49,968 bases of DNA from an uncultured Sulfurimonas sp. (GTDB taxonomy: Bacteria > Campylobacterota > Campylobacteria > Campylobacterales > Sulfurimonadaceae): the NCBI GenBank assembly GCA_937900945.1, contig CALCGG010000138.1:1-49968 (forward strand). The letters run 5' to 3'. Below the pieces are notes generated by a model. It saw only the letters and a program-made list of their open reading frames with translations, ran no database searches and was not told the origin of the DNA. Of this stretch, positions 16,438-25,033 are shown in pieces (the first letter of the stretch is position 1; each line of letters begins with the position of its first letter). Position numbers and translations under genes: made by a program.

Positions 16438-17589
16438 TTAGTCTTTTGGTTTTTTAATTACCGATATTAGCGCATGTGCTGCGATTCCAATTGCGGTTAC
16501 AGTCAGTATTCCTCTACCAATTTTATCCGCTGTGGCATCAGAACCCATTCCACCGAATGCCGTATGATAAAGTCTGTTACCCAATGGTTCATGAACAATG
16601 CCCATAGCATCCCAAAAATCAGGTTCACTGCATCCCATACAGCCATGTCCGGCTTGAACAGGCCAAGATGTACCTTGGTTAAACTTTTGTTTTGAACAGT
16701 TGTTAAATGTATATGGCCCTTTACAGCCCACCTTATAGAGACAATAGCCGTTTTTCGCACCATCATCACCAAACTGTTGTACGAATTCGCCGGCATCAAA
16801 ACGACCTCTTCTCTCACAAGCATCATGGATTCTAAGCCCGTAAGCCCATTTAGGTCTATTGTAAACATCAAGTGCCGGAAGAGTTCCGTATAAAATAAAA
16901 TGCAATAATGTTCCTACAATATTACTCTCACTTGGAGGGCATCCTGGAACATTTATGACGGGCTTGCTTATTACATTGCTTAAGGCCGTAGCATTTGTAG
17001 GATTTGGAGCGGCGGCTTGAACACCTCCAAAAGATGAACATGTACCAATGGCAAAAATTGCAGCTGCATGTTCAGAAGCATTTACTGCAATTTCTTCTCC
17101 TGTTCTGGCATGAGCACCAAGTGTTAAGAAGTAATCACTTTGACCATGCGGGATACCGCCTTCAACCATTAAAATATATCTGCCTTTATATTTTTCGATT
17201 GCATGCTCGAGATTTTGTTCAGCCTGCCAACCAGCTGCTGCCATAATCGTTTCATGATATTCAAGTGAAATATAATCAAATATCAGGCTGTCTATACTTG
17301 GAGTTGCGGATCTTAGCAAAGATTCACTGCATCCGGTACATTCAGCCATATGCAACCAAACTAAAGGAAGTCTGTCCGCCATTTCAGCTGCTTTAGCGAC
17401 TAATGGAGTAAAACTTGCCGGTAACATTAACATAGATGTCATAGCTCCAGCCCAACCCATAAATTCTCTTCTGGAAAAACCTTTTTCTTCAATCAGCTTT
17501 GAAATCGACACTTCATCATCAAGTTTTGGCAAATTTGACAACTCATCCAGCCTAGAAGACAATTTGTTAAACAAACTATTATCCTTCAT
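16438..17589 (-). CDS. hydA: HydA, [NiFe] uptake hydrogenase small subunit with Tat signal
   Basis: 383-residue Fe-S subunit. The twin-arginine signal is SRREFMGWAGAM (39-50), preceded by an unusually long charged stretch. Cluster ligands are visible: WLHMAECTGCSESLLR, IGTCSSFGG and VPGCPPSE, then HDACERRGRF, CLYKVGCKGPYTFNNCSKQKFN and GHGCMGCSEPDFWD. A C-terminal hydrophobic helix (GILTVTAIGIAAHALISVI) anchors it to the membrane, as in group 1b enzymes. The ATG follows GGGAG by 8 nt. The TGAAT-N4-ATTCA operator candidate lies 36 nt upstream. Confidence 0.97.
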   Translation of the reverse strand: MKDNSLFNKLSSRLDELSNLPKLDDEVSISKLIEEKGFSRREFMGWAGAMTSMLMLPASFTPLVAKAAEMADRLPLVWLHMAECTGCSESLLRSATPSIDSLIFDYISLEYHETIMAAAGWQAEQNLEHAIEKYKGRYILMVEGGIPHGQSDYFLTLGAHARTGEEIAVNASEHAAAIFAIGTCSSFGGVQAAAPNPTNATALSNVISKPVINVPGCPPSESNIVGTLLHFILYGTLPALDVYNRPKWAYGLRIHDACERRGRFDAGEFVQQFGDDGAKNGYCLYKVGCKGPYTFNNCSKQKFNQGTSWPVQAGHGCMGCSEPDFWDAMGIVHEPLGNRLYHTAFGGMGSDATADKIGRGILTVTAIGIAAHALISVIKKPKD

Positions 17590-17624
17590 AATACACTCCC
17601 TTATATTTTAGTTACATTGGAAAA

Positions 17625-17638
17625 TGAATACTCATTCA
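17625..17638. promoter_or_regulatory. TetR-type operator candidate in front of hydABCDE
   Basis: TGAATACTCATTCA, 5-bp arms around ACTC, in the 155-bp gap between the group-2-like large subunit gene and hydA. It shares both arms with the copies at 3242 and 20498. Confidence 0.65.
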
Positions 17639-17744
17639 GTAATATTATAAGAAATAAACTTAAACTAAAGTTAATATGCTTGATATAAGTATTGTTTATA
17701 TCAAAATATTAGTTACAGTTATAAAATGTGGGATTATTTTTTAA

Positions 17745-19004
17745 TTAATGTGTGGTACAGACAGAGCAGACGTCAAATGATTTGAAAACAAGTTCAGCAG
17801 TTTTAATATCGCTTAAACCAATCATGGCTTTTTGTGATACTCCCTGCTTATCCTTTGTGCCTCCGCTTAAGTTCCATTGTGTCGGCGTGATGATTTCGTA
17901 ATTTTTTATCATCCCATCTTCAATCTCAACTTTATGTATGAGCGTGCCGCGTGCCGCTTCTACGGCAGAATATCCGCTGGCACTTAGTTGCGATATGTCT
18001 AGAGAAGGTTCAATATATGACGGTTCACTCAAATCTAAATCTTTAATCAGCTTTTTTGAGTGCTCTAAAAGTTGAGATATCTCACAAACCCTTGCCAAGA
18101 TTCTGCTAAAAATACTGTCACCGTACTTTTTATGTGCATCTGCTATTAACGGAGTTTTGTTTACCATGGCGCGTGCCAACGGACCCACTTCGTAATATTT
18201 ATCCTTGAAGCTTACATTTTTAGCAAATGATGAAGGTATCTCGGACTCTTTGACATGTTCTATGGAGATATTATGGCTCACTTTTGTTTGTAATGATTTG
18301 CCTTTTTTAAAGTAGCTGTTCTCACCAAAAGATATAAATCTGTCATAACTCTTTCCATACTTTAGCAATTTTTCTTTTTTTATCTGTCTCAGTATGTCAG
18401 GCAAATCTCCTTCGTAATCTAAAAGAGTATCTGCATCTTTACATGTTAAAAAATTCTCACTATCTATTTTTACCAGATTATCTTCTACAAACTTAATTGT
18501 CTGGGCTATATAGTGTTGCAGTTTTATAATATCCATCTCTGTAATCTCACAAACAACTCCCCCGACAATTGCATAAGAGGTATGCGGATACTGTCCGCCA
18601 AAAAGTGCAATGGCTTTGCCCATAAGCTGCGATGGATATGTAGCCTTTAGTACTTGCTGCTTCTGTCCAAACAGGGGCAGCATAGTCAGATAATACCATT
18701 TAAAGTGATTCTGAATAAGCTCGAAATTAAGTGTTAACTCCCTTATAATCTTGGCTTTATTTGAAAGTTCCAAATTATCATAGCAATTCTCAAGAGCTTG
18801 AACTGTAGCTATAAGGTGGGCATGACCGCATATTCCGCAGACTCTAGGATTTATAACAAGTGCATCGAAAGCACTCTTGCCTTTTAAAATATTTTCAATA
18901 TTTCTTGTAGACATAAACTCTATATCCACAAAATCAATCTTAGCATCTTTAAAATTAAAGTTTAATTTCGCTTCGCCTTCTATCTTCTCTATTAATTTAA
19001 TCAT
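17745..19004 (-). CDS. Cytoplasmic [NiFe] hydrogenase large subunit, group-2-like, without C-terminal extension
   Basis: 419 residues. The nickel ligands are NPRVCGICGHAH (Cys56, Cys59) and, at the very end, CSVCTTH (Cys413, Cys416): the protein stops at the His after which other large subunits are cleaved, so no maturation peptidase is needed. That is a feature of sensory (HupV/HoxC-type) and some other hydrogenases. The motif before the last cysteines is DVC rather than DPC. The protein is much shorter than HydB. The ATG at 19004 overlaps the small-subunit gene by 8 bp; a TTG one codon earlier is possible. Function could be H2 sensing, or cytoplasmic H2 uptake as proposed for group 2d enzymes of Campylobacterota and Aquificae. 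Confidence 0.88.
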   Translation of the reverse strand: MIKLIEKIEGEAKLNFNFKDAKIDFVDIEFMSTRNIENILKGKSAFDALVINPRVCGICGHAHLIATVQALENCYDNLELSNKAKIIRELTLNFELIQNHFKWYYLTMLPLFGQKQQVLKATYPSQLMGKAIALFGGQYPHTSYAIVGGVVCEITEMDIIKLQHYIAQTIKFVEDNLVKIDSENFLTCKDADTLLDYEGDLPDILRQIKKEKLLKYGKSYDRFISFGENSYFKKGKSLQTKVSHNISIEHVKESEIPSSFAKNVSFKDKYYEVGPLARAMVNKTPLIADAHKKYGDSIFSRILARVCEISQLLEHSKKLIKDLDLSEPSYIEPSLDISQLSASGYSAVEAARGTLIHKVEIEDGMIKNYEIITPTQWNLSGGTKDKQGVSQKAMIGLSDIKTAELVFKSFDVCSVCTTH

Positions 19005-19878
19005 CAAACAACTTCTTTTCTAATCTATCAATTTTAAATGCTTTTGAAATACCTGCGAGAGTAAGATAGACTCTTTTACCTACTCCAACGGGAAGATTTT
19101 CAGGTATTGCCATATTTTTTTTCGTACTGAAGAGGTTTTGTTTTGGAAATGTCGGTTCTGTACAGCCCATGCATGAAAGCCCTGCTCTGGTTTTTGAGTT
19201 TACTTCATTCCATAGTATTTTATTGCAGCTTCCGTGAGTAAATGGTGCCTGACAGCCGTGGTCATAAAACATACATCCCTCAAGTTCGCCAAACTGATGG
19301 TTATCCACTTTGTATTCAAAATATTCGTTTCTCGTACAGCCGTTATGAATGGTATATGCATAGAACTCTTTTGGTCTTAGAAAGTTGTCCAGTTTTAATG
19401 CAGCGCTTTTTTTAATGGCATAAAGAGTATTAACTAAAACTTCGGGATGAACCGGACAACCGGATACTGAAATAGTTTTATCAAGCAAGTCATGAAATCT
19501 TTCTGAGGGTTTATCTTGGTCAAAATGCAGTCCGGAAGTCTCTGAATAACCGCTTTCTCTAAAAATCCCGCCAAAAGTTGCACATGTTCCGACTGTAACT
19601 ATTTTTTGGACTATTTTGGAATATTTCTCGATTATATCCACAACGGAAACATCTGCTCTTTGAAACTCTTTTGAAATTGCGCCTTCAATAAGTAAAATAT
19701 CGCAAGGTATCTCTTTTGAAACGATATCTTCAAGTGTGTAATGAGAATCTATCACAGGGTGATAAATAAACTCAAAATCATCTAAGAATTGTTCTAGAAA
19801 CGGATAGTTTAAAAATGAGTGAGTATTGCCGTTGCAAGCGATTGCACTAAGCCATAATACTCTCATTTTATTTTTCAT
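18997..19878 (-). CDS. Cytoplasmic [NiFe] hydrogenase small subunit, group-2-like
   Basis: 293 residues without Tat signal or C-terminal anchor, hence cytoplasmic. Fe-S motifs are TVGTCATFGG, VSGCPVHPE, HNGCTRNEYFEY, CMFYDHGCQAPFTHGSCNK and GLSCMGCTEPTFP. The N-terminal proximal-cluster motif is WLSAIACNGNTHS: where group 1 enzymes have CxGC the second Cys is Asn (Cys15, Asn18), a change I recall for cyanobacterial HupS (group 2a). The distal-cluster segment begins HNGC, in place of the HDAC seen in HydA. The gene begins 2 nt after the tetR stop, so regulator and enzyme share one transcript. Confidence 0.88.
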   Translation of the reverse strand: MKNKMRVLWLSAIACNGNTHSFLNYPFLEQFLDDFEFIYHPVIDSHYTLEDIVSKEIPCDILLIEGAISKEFQRADVSVVDIIEKYSKIVQKIVTVGTCATFGGIFRESGYSETSGLHFDQDKPSERFHDLLDKTISVSGCPVHPEVLVNTLYAIKKSAALKLDNFLRPKEFYAYTIHNGCTRNEYFEYKVDNHQFGELEGCMFYDHGCQAPFTHGSCNKILWNEVNSKTRAGLSCMGCTEPTFPKQNLFSTKKNMAIPENLPVGVGKRVYLTLAGISKAFKIDRLEKKLFDD

Positions 19879-19880
19879 AA

Positions 19881-20471
19881 CTATTCTGTACTCAGCGCTT
19901 TATAAATATTAAATGCTATATCATCTACATAACCATCTAAATCTTTTGGTAAAATATTTTCACCTTTTAAAAAGACCATGCCGCCAAGATAACCCATAAA
20001 AAGACCAAATGCGCTGAAAAAGTCCTGTTCTCTGAGGTCTCCGCATTTAACGCCCTCTTCAAAATAAATCATTATCTCCGTGACAAACTCGTTGACACAA
20101 ATCATTCCCTCGCAGCCATCTTTAAAAACTTCACGGTTTGAGAGATATATTCTTAAAAAATAGTCTATCATCTCTGGTTTTAAAGAAGCCGTTTTAAAAT
20201 ACACTTCTATTATTTTTCTTGTTTTTTCTTTAGTAGGTATATCTTCTTCATTAATTTCTCTTAATTTTTTCCCAAGATATACGGAGATGTACTTTATGAT
20301 TTCTCGCGCGAGAATATCCTTAGATTTAAAATAGTTGTACATATTGCCTACACTCATTTTTAGTGAAAGGGCAATATCTGGGATTGTGGTACTATAAAAC
20401 CCTTTAGAGGCAAATAGCTCCAGAGCGGATTGCATTATCTGCTCTTTTTTTAATTTTTTTCTATCTAACAA
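19881..20471 (-). CDS. TetR-family transcriptional regulator
   Basis: 196 residues. Residues about 1-60 form a TetR DNA-binding domain: KKEQIMQSALELFASKGFYSTTIPDIALSLKMSVGNMYNYFKSKDILAREII, with the helix-turn-helix and the YNYFKSK end of helix 3 well conserved. The C-terminal ligand-binding domain is not similar to anything I recognise; a GGMVFLKGE segment lies near the end. The start is a TTG at 20471, supported by AGGGAG 8 nt upstream. The palindrome at 20498 just upstream suggests autoregulation, and copies before hydA and the nickel permease suggest control of the island. The effector is unknown. Confidence 0.9.
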   Translation of the reverse strand: MLDRKKLKKEQIMQSALELFASKGFYSTTIPDIALSLKMSVGNMYNYFKSKDILAREIIKYISVYLGKKLREINEEDIPTKEKTRKIIEVYFKTASLKPEMIDYFLRIYLSNREVFKDGCEGMICVNEFVTEIMIYFEEGVKCGDLREQDFFSAFGLFMGYLGGMVFLKGENILPKDLDGYVDDIAFNIYKALSTE

Positions 20472-20497
20472 TATAGATTCTCCCTACTCTCAATTAT

Positions 20498-20511
20498 TGA
20501 ATTTTCATTCA
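20498..20511. promoter_or_regulatory. TetR-type operator candidate in front of tetR-hydrogenase operon
   Basis: TGAATTTTCATTCA, 5-bp arms around TTTC, 26 nt upstream of the tetR start codon. It matches the arms at 3242 and 17625, as expected for an autoregulated TetR repressor. Confidence 0.68.
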
Positions 20512-20580
20512 TTCTATTGTATTTTTTTCTGCCGCTTAAAATCAAAAGTGGCACAATTAATAATCAAATTCTTGAGAGTC

Positions 20581-20880
20581 TTAATATGATTCCTCTACTT
20601 CACTCGTACAAGCACTAACGCTCTTATCCATCTTATACAAAGCCCTCAATCTCGACATTATAGCATAGTTATGACGTCCTGAATATATGGATTTTTTTTG
20701 ACTTTTCTTGAACGATTATCTGAGGAGAACTTAGGTTTCCCCTTGAAAAGCTCACTCAATTTAGCGTCTTGTGGTGATGTTTTAGATCATTTCAAGTCAC
20801 TAATGAAGTTGTTAAAACCCCTTATTTAAGATAATTTCAGCACTTTTATTACTTTTATAAATTATAATTCATGATGAAGT
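20581..20880 (-). pseudogene. Decayed unidentified ORF
   Basis: The minus strand codes in one frame from about 20868 to a run of eight T (plus strand 20692-20699), with one internal TGA, and then continues in the next frame to a TAA at 20581. Joined across the homopolymer it gives a basic, protein-like sequence including SGRHNYAIMSRLRALYKMDK. I do not recognise the family; a mobile-element gene remnant is possible but not shown. Confidence 0.3.
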
Positions 20881-20918
20881 TTTTTCAAAACTCTATTATG
20901 AATTAATTTGGATTTAAC

Positions 20919-23051
20919 ATGAAAATAAATGAATGCGTTAATACTCGCTCAGAAATAACTGAGTTGAAAGTGCTCGGTGACAAACTTATAGCATATAGTA
21001 CTAAGCTTCATGGTTTAAAATTTTATTCTCTCGAAGAATCCAAAACAACACTCAATCTGAGTAGCGAATTTCTCAACTCCCAAACTGCCGCAATAGCTTT
21101 TAGCAAAGATTCTAAGCATGTTGCTCTGGCTAATGCGCAGGTAATAGATATTCTTCACATTCCAAGCAATCAACTGATTAAAAAAATATCTACAGATGAA
21201 GATCTGGAAATATTAGCATTTGACTTATCATCCATGTATATAATTGCCGGAACTAAAAGCGGGCGTGTCTTGCAATATCGATATAATGAAATTTCTTTGC
21301 TCTCAAGACTTTGTTCTTTTCCGGCTAACCAAGAAATAGATAGATCAAAAATAAAACAAAACTTTGTGAGTGCATTTGCATTTCATAAAAATAAAATAGC
21401 TTGCAGCGGTTATGGAGGATCAATCGTTATTATTGACTTGCACTCTTTATCTCATAAAGAGATATTAACCCATGATAAAGTTAGAACAGACGCCTTATGT
21501 TTTGCAGATAAAGAGATAATTATCAGTGGAAATATTGATGGCATCATTCATGTACGCTCACTTCAAGACAAAAATTTTCACAAGCAGATAAGCGTACCTT
21601 TTAGTAGAATTAAAAAAATCCTTCTAATGCCGAATCCTGAATATATTATGGTTAGCGGGGATTCTAACAGTGTGGCAATTGTAGATATAAAAAGATACAA
21701 AATTGCACGAAGTAAGTATATAGAGTTTGAAGATAAGATACAGCATATTGCTCTTTTAGATGATGAGACGATGGTTGTTGCACTCAAAAATATGAAGATA
21801 TTAGCTGTTGAACTGCCGAGCATTGAGAAACTAAAATCTTTAATTCTTCATAATTCTTTAGATGAAGCTTTTAAATTAATAGAAAATGAGCCTATGCTTA
21901 TGGGCTCGAATGAGCATAAAGAGCTTAAGAAAAAATTCGATAAAGTATATTTAGATGCGCTTGATGCACTCATCAACCATAAAAAAAACTTTGCATTACA
22001 AATAACAGGCATGTTCAAAGAGATACCTTTGCTCAAAGAAAAAATAAAACTTCTCTTTGAAGCTTTTGATTATTATCCAAGATTTCAAGTACTTTGTGCT
22101 GAACAAAAGCTGTCTTTGGCCTATGCAATGGCATATAAATATCCGGCTCTTCAACATACATGGCAATATAAGAGAATGGAAGAAGCTTGGAAAAGTGCTT
22201 TTATAAATGCTCAGAAACAAGTGCTTCTTGGTAACAAAGAGAATGCAAAAATGTACTTAAATGCCTATGTAACCGTACTTTCAAAAAAAGAATTAATACA
22301 GCTTATTTTAAAAAATAACAGTGAGTTTATACAGTTTTTAAAAGCAATAGCAAATAAGGATTTTGCAACTGTTGATAAACTGGCATCACAGTATTCAATC
22401 TTTACCGAAATACCTACATATATAGCACTTAACGAAGAGATGGACACTCATTTGCAACAGGCAAAGAAATATGTAGAAAAAGGAGTCATTAAATCTGCTT
22501 CTATCTATCTGGATAAAATAAAAGATATGCCAAAGATGCAAGATGAATTTATAAAGTTAAATAAAAAGTGTAAAACAATACTCAAGCTCAATGAATTCTA
22601 TGAACAAAACAATTTTAACTCTTGCTACGAAATGATAGATACAAACAGATATCTTTCTTCTATAAAACTTGCCGTACTTTTAGAAAAACATTGGTCTAAG
22701 GTGATACATACATGTGAAGAGTATGCACTTCAAGGAAATATCAGAGAGATTAAAAATACTCTGGGAGAACTTATGAAGCTTCGTACAAGAAGAGACAAAA
22801 TCGGTAACCTTTTACGACTTAGTTTTCACGCAAAAATAAAAATACTTATGGCAAAAAAAGCCTTCAAACAAGCAGAGACTGTCATATATTCATACATAGA
22901 TATTTTTGGCTTAGATCAAGAGGTAGGTGCTATCATGAAGACATTTGAAATCAAATCATCTTCAAAGTTGGCTATAACTCACACAGAAAATTATAGACCC
23001 AAAAGAGATGCTTGGATAAACTCAGAAATTATAATGGGGAAGCTTCCATAA
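20919..23051 (+). CDS. Beta-propeller (WD40-like) plus helical-repeat protein of unknown function
   Basis: 710 residues, no signal peptide or membrane helix. About residues 1-300 are beta-rich repeats of WD40 type, with recurrent blades such as AIAFSKDSKHVALAN, ILAFDLSSMYIIAGTKSGRVLQY, AFAFHKNKIACSGYGGSIVIIDL and LCFADKEIIISGNIDGIIHVRSL. Residues about 310-700 are almost entirely predicted helix with tandem helix pairs, resembling TPR or solenoid repeats. I do not know a named family. It is transcribed towards fliI and its last 23 bp overlap the fliI 3' end, so no flagellar role follows from position alone. The ATG has no strong ribosome site (only GGATTTAAC upstream). Confidence 0.75.
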   Translation: MKINECVNTRSEITELKVLGDKLIAYSTKLHGLKFYSLEESKTTLNLSSEFLNSQTAAIAFSKDSKHVALANAQVIDILHIPSNQLIKKISTDEDLEILAFDLSSMYIIAGTKSGRVLQYRYNEISLLSRLCSFPANQEIDRSKIKQNFVSAFAFHKNKIACSGYGGSIVIIDLHSLSHKEILTHDKVRTDALCFADKEIIISGNIDGIIHVRSLQDKNFHKQISVPFSRIKKILLMPNPEYIMVSGDSNSVAIVDIKRYKIARSKYIEFEDKIQHIALLDDETMVVALKNMKILAVELPSIEKLKSLILHNSLDEAFKLIENEPMLMGSNEHKELKKKFDKVYLDALDALINHKKNFALQITGMFKEIPLLKEKIKLLFEAFDYYPRFQVLCAEQKLSLAYAMAYKYPALQHTWQYKRMEEAWKSAFINAQKQVLLGNKENAKMYLNAYVTVLSKKELIQLILKNNSEFIQFLKAIANKDFATVDKLASQYSIFTEIPTYIALNEEMDTHLQQAKKYVEKGVIKSASIYLDKIKDMPKMQDEFIKLNKKCKTILKLNEFYEQNNFNSCYEMIDTNRYLSSIKLAVLLEKHWSKVIHTCEEYALQGNIREIKNTLGELMKLRTRRDKIGNLLRLSFHAKIKILMAKKAFKQAETVIYSYIDIFGLDQEVGAIMKTFEIKSSSKLAITHTENYRPKRDAWINSEIIMGKLP

Positions 23052-24345
23052 GCTTCATAAGTGTTTCTACTGCCTCGTCATAATTAGTTTGAGTATTTGA
23101 ATGTTGGCTTAGAAATTTATCCATTGAAGTTTTCTTACTTATAGCCTCATCAAGTTCTGAATCCGAACCTTTTGTGTAAGCTCCAATCCGTATTAGCACC
23201 TCATTCTCTTTTAAGAGCGTATAGAATCTTCTAAATTTAAGTATGGCGGCTAAATGTTCTTCTGTGACTATATCGCTCATAACTCTTGATGCAGAGTTTA
23301 GAACATGAACCGGTGGGTATATACCAAAATCTGTAAGTTCCCGAGAAAGTACTATATGCCCATCTAAAATAGAGCGTGACTGATCGGCTATAGGATCACT
23401 CATATCATCACCCTCAATAAGTATCGTAAAAAAGGCGGTAATGGAACCTTTACCTTCCTCTTTCCCTGCCCGCTCCATCAACTGAGGAAGAAGTGTGAGC
23501 GAAGACGGCGGATAACCTTTTGAGGTTGGCGGTTCACCAAGTGCTAGACCTATTTCTCTTTGAGCCATAGCAAATCTTGTAACCGAGTCCATAATGAAAA
23601 GAACATCCAAGCCTTGATCTTTAAAGTGCTCTGCAACACTCATAGCGGCAAATGCTCCATACTTTCTCATTAAAGGAGAGTCATCAGAAGTTGCTACAAT
23701 AATTACAGTGTTTTCTAAATTACCGGCTAGATTTTTTTCTATAAACTCAGGAACTTCCCTGCCCCGCTCACCGATAAGCGCGACCACTTTTATGGGAGCA
23801 TTTGAGCCACGCACAATCATCCCCATTAAAGTTGACTTTCCAACCCCTGAACCCGCAAAAATTCCTAATTTCTGCCCTTTTCCACAGGTCAGCAGTCCGT
23901 CTATACTTTTTACACCAACACTGAATACTTCATCTATCATCCCTCTTTTCATAGCGGGAATTGGCGCTTTTATGATTGGGGAAAGTTTCGAAGTTGCAAT
24001 AGGTCCTTTTCCATCAATTGGTCGCATAAAAGGATCAACCACTCGACCCAAAAGTGAAGACCCGACAGGAATATTCATCCCTGTCTGATCTAAAAAGACT
24101 CTATCGCCAGAGCAAAAACCTTCTACAAAACTAAAGGGAGTTATAAAAAATGTTTTTCCATCTATCTCCGTCACCATGCCAAAAGTTTCTTGACCTGTAT
24201 CGTTAGAGATAATTTTAACCATATCACTAATGCTGACTTTTAATCCAATAGCGGTAATTACAGTAGCATTGATTTTAACTACTTCACCAAAAGATATGGA
24301 ATACTTTTGAGAAGCTAATTTATCTTTTAAGGAAGTAAATGGCAT
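23029..24345 (-). CDS. fliI: FliI, flagellar type III export ATPase
   Basis: 438 residues, close to the family length. Walker A is GIFAGSGVGKSTLMGMIVRG, with VVALIGERGREVPEFIEK, Walker B VLFIMDSVTRFAMAQREIGLALGEPP and the SLTLLPQLMERAGKEEGKGSITAFFTI segment of F1-like ATPases of the flagellar export type. It energises substrate unloading at the flagellar export gate. The neighbours are not flagellar genes, which is common in Campylobacterota with scattered flagellar loci. It is 5 nt downstream of folE, so the two may be co-transcribed. Confidence 0.95.
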   Translation of the reverse strand: MPFTSLKDKLASQKYSISFGEVVKINATVITAIGLKVSISDMVKIISNDTGQETFGMVTEIDGKTFFITPFSFVEGFCSGDRVFLDQTGMNIPVGSSLLGRVVDPFMRPIDGKGPIATSKLSPIIKAPIPAMKRGMIDEVFSVGVKSIDGLLTCGKGQKLGIFAGSGVGKSTLMGMIVRGSNAPIKVVALIGERGREVPEFIEKNLAGNLENTVIIVATSDDSPLMRKYGAFAAMSVAEHFKDQGLDVLFIMDSVTRFAMAQREIGLALGEPPTSKGYPPSSLTLLPQLMERAGKEEGKGSITAFFTILIEGDDMSDPIADQSRSILDGHIVLSRELTDFGIYPPVHVLNSASRVMSDIVTEEHLAAILKFRRFYTLLKENEVLIRIGAYTKGSDSELDEAISKKTSMDKFLSQHSNTQTNYDEAVETLMKLMEASPL

Positions 24346-24350
24346 GGGAA

Positions 24351-24935
24351 TTAGTAACGAGTTCCGTTTGGTGAATTAATCAACGAAAAGAACTCACTTC
24401 TGGTTTTTTCATCTTTTTTAAATAAACCTCTTAAAGCTGATGATGTAGTGGTAGAGTTTATTTTCTCAACTCCTCTCATCTCCATACACATATGACGTGC
24501 CTGAATAACAACTGCAACTCCTTTTGGTGCAATAGCTTCCATAATAGCATCGGCAATCTGTTCAGTCAACTGCTCCTGAATCTGCATACGACGGGCAAAC
24601 ACATTTACTACGCGAGGAATTTTTGAGAGTCCTACAACTTTACCATCAGGTATATAAGCAACATGTACACGACCGATAATCGGTAAAAGGTGATGCTCAC
24701 ATGTAGAGTAAAACTCGATGTCTTTAATGAGGACCATCTCATCATTGGAGCTTGTAAAAAGTGCTTTTTCCAGAATCTCTTTTGGATTTTCTTTATAACC
24801 GCCGTAGATGAACTCATAAGCTTTTCTGACTCTTGAAGGAGTCTCAAGAAGCCCTTCCCTGTTTGGATTTTCACCAACATGCAACATCATAGTTTTGACG
24901 GCTATCTCGAATTCTGTGTCTTGTTTATTTGTCAA
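24351..24935 (-). CDS. folE: GTP cyclohydrolase I
   Basis: 194 residues. FolE converts GTP to dihydroneopterin triphosphate, the first step of folate synthesis, and also feeds queuosine synthesis, for which queF is present at 44105. The zinc-binding Cys-His pair is in [23 protein letters not shown], followed by [32 protein letters not shown] and the second zinc Cys in [11 protein letters not shown]. Normal length and full motif set indicate an active homodecameric enzyme. It lies 98 nt after the RNase J gene and 5 nt before fliI. Confidence 0.96.
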   Translation of the reverse strand: MTNKQDTEFEIAVKTMMLHVGENPNREGLLETPSRVRKAYEFIYGGYKENPKEILEKALFTSSNDEMVLIKDIEFYSTCEHHLLPIIGRVHVAYIPDGKVVGLSKIPRVVNVFARRMQIQEQLTEQIADAIMEAIAPKGVAVVIQARHMCMEMRGVEKINSTTTSSALRGLFKKDEKTRSEFFSLINSPNGTRY

Positions 24936-24998
24936 AGTATTACCTCGCGAGAGTTTTATTACTGTAGGATATCACTAAATAGCTGAGAAGTTTATGTT

Positions 24999-25020
24999 GG
25001 CGCGCAGATTTCCACGCGCC
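24999..25020. terminator. GC-rich hairpin downstream of RNase J gene
   Basis: GGCGCG and CGCGCC enclose a 10-nt loop, 14 nt beyond the RNase J stop codon on the minus strand. It stands out in AT-rich DNA. No U run follows, so it may be a transcript 3' stabiliser rather than an intrinsic terminator. Confidence 0.4.
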
Positions 25021-25033
25021 GAGAGATTATATG

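Larger units (their letters stand above)
20472..20918. other. 447-bp divergent intergenic region with a decayed ORF
   Basis: The part next to tetR holds its ribosome site and operator. The rest has no intact gene, but the minus strand shows a broken open frame described separately. The last about 80 bases before the WD40-type gene are AT-rich and presumably hold its promoter, with no clear -10 that I would single out. Confidence 0.6.
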
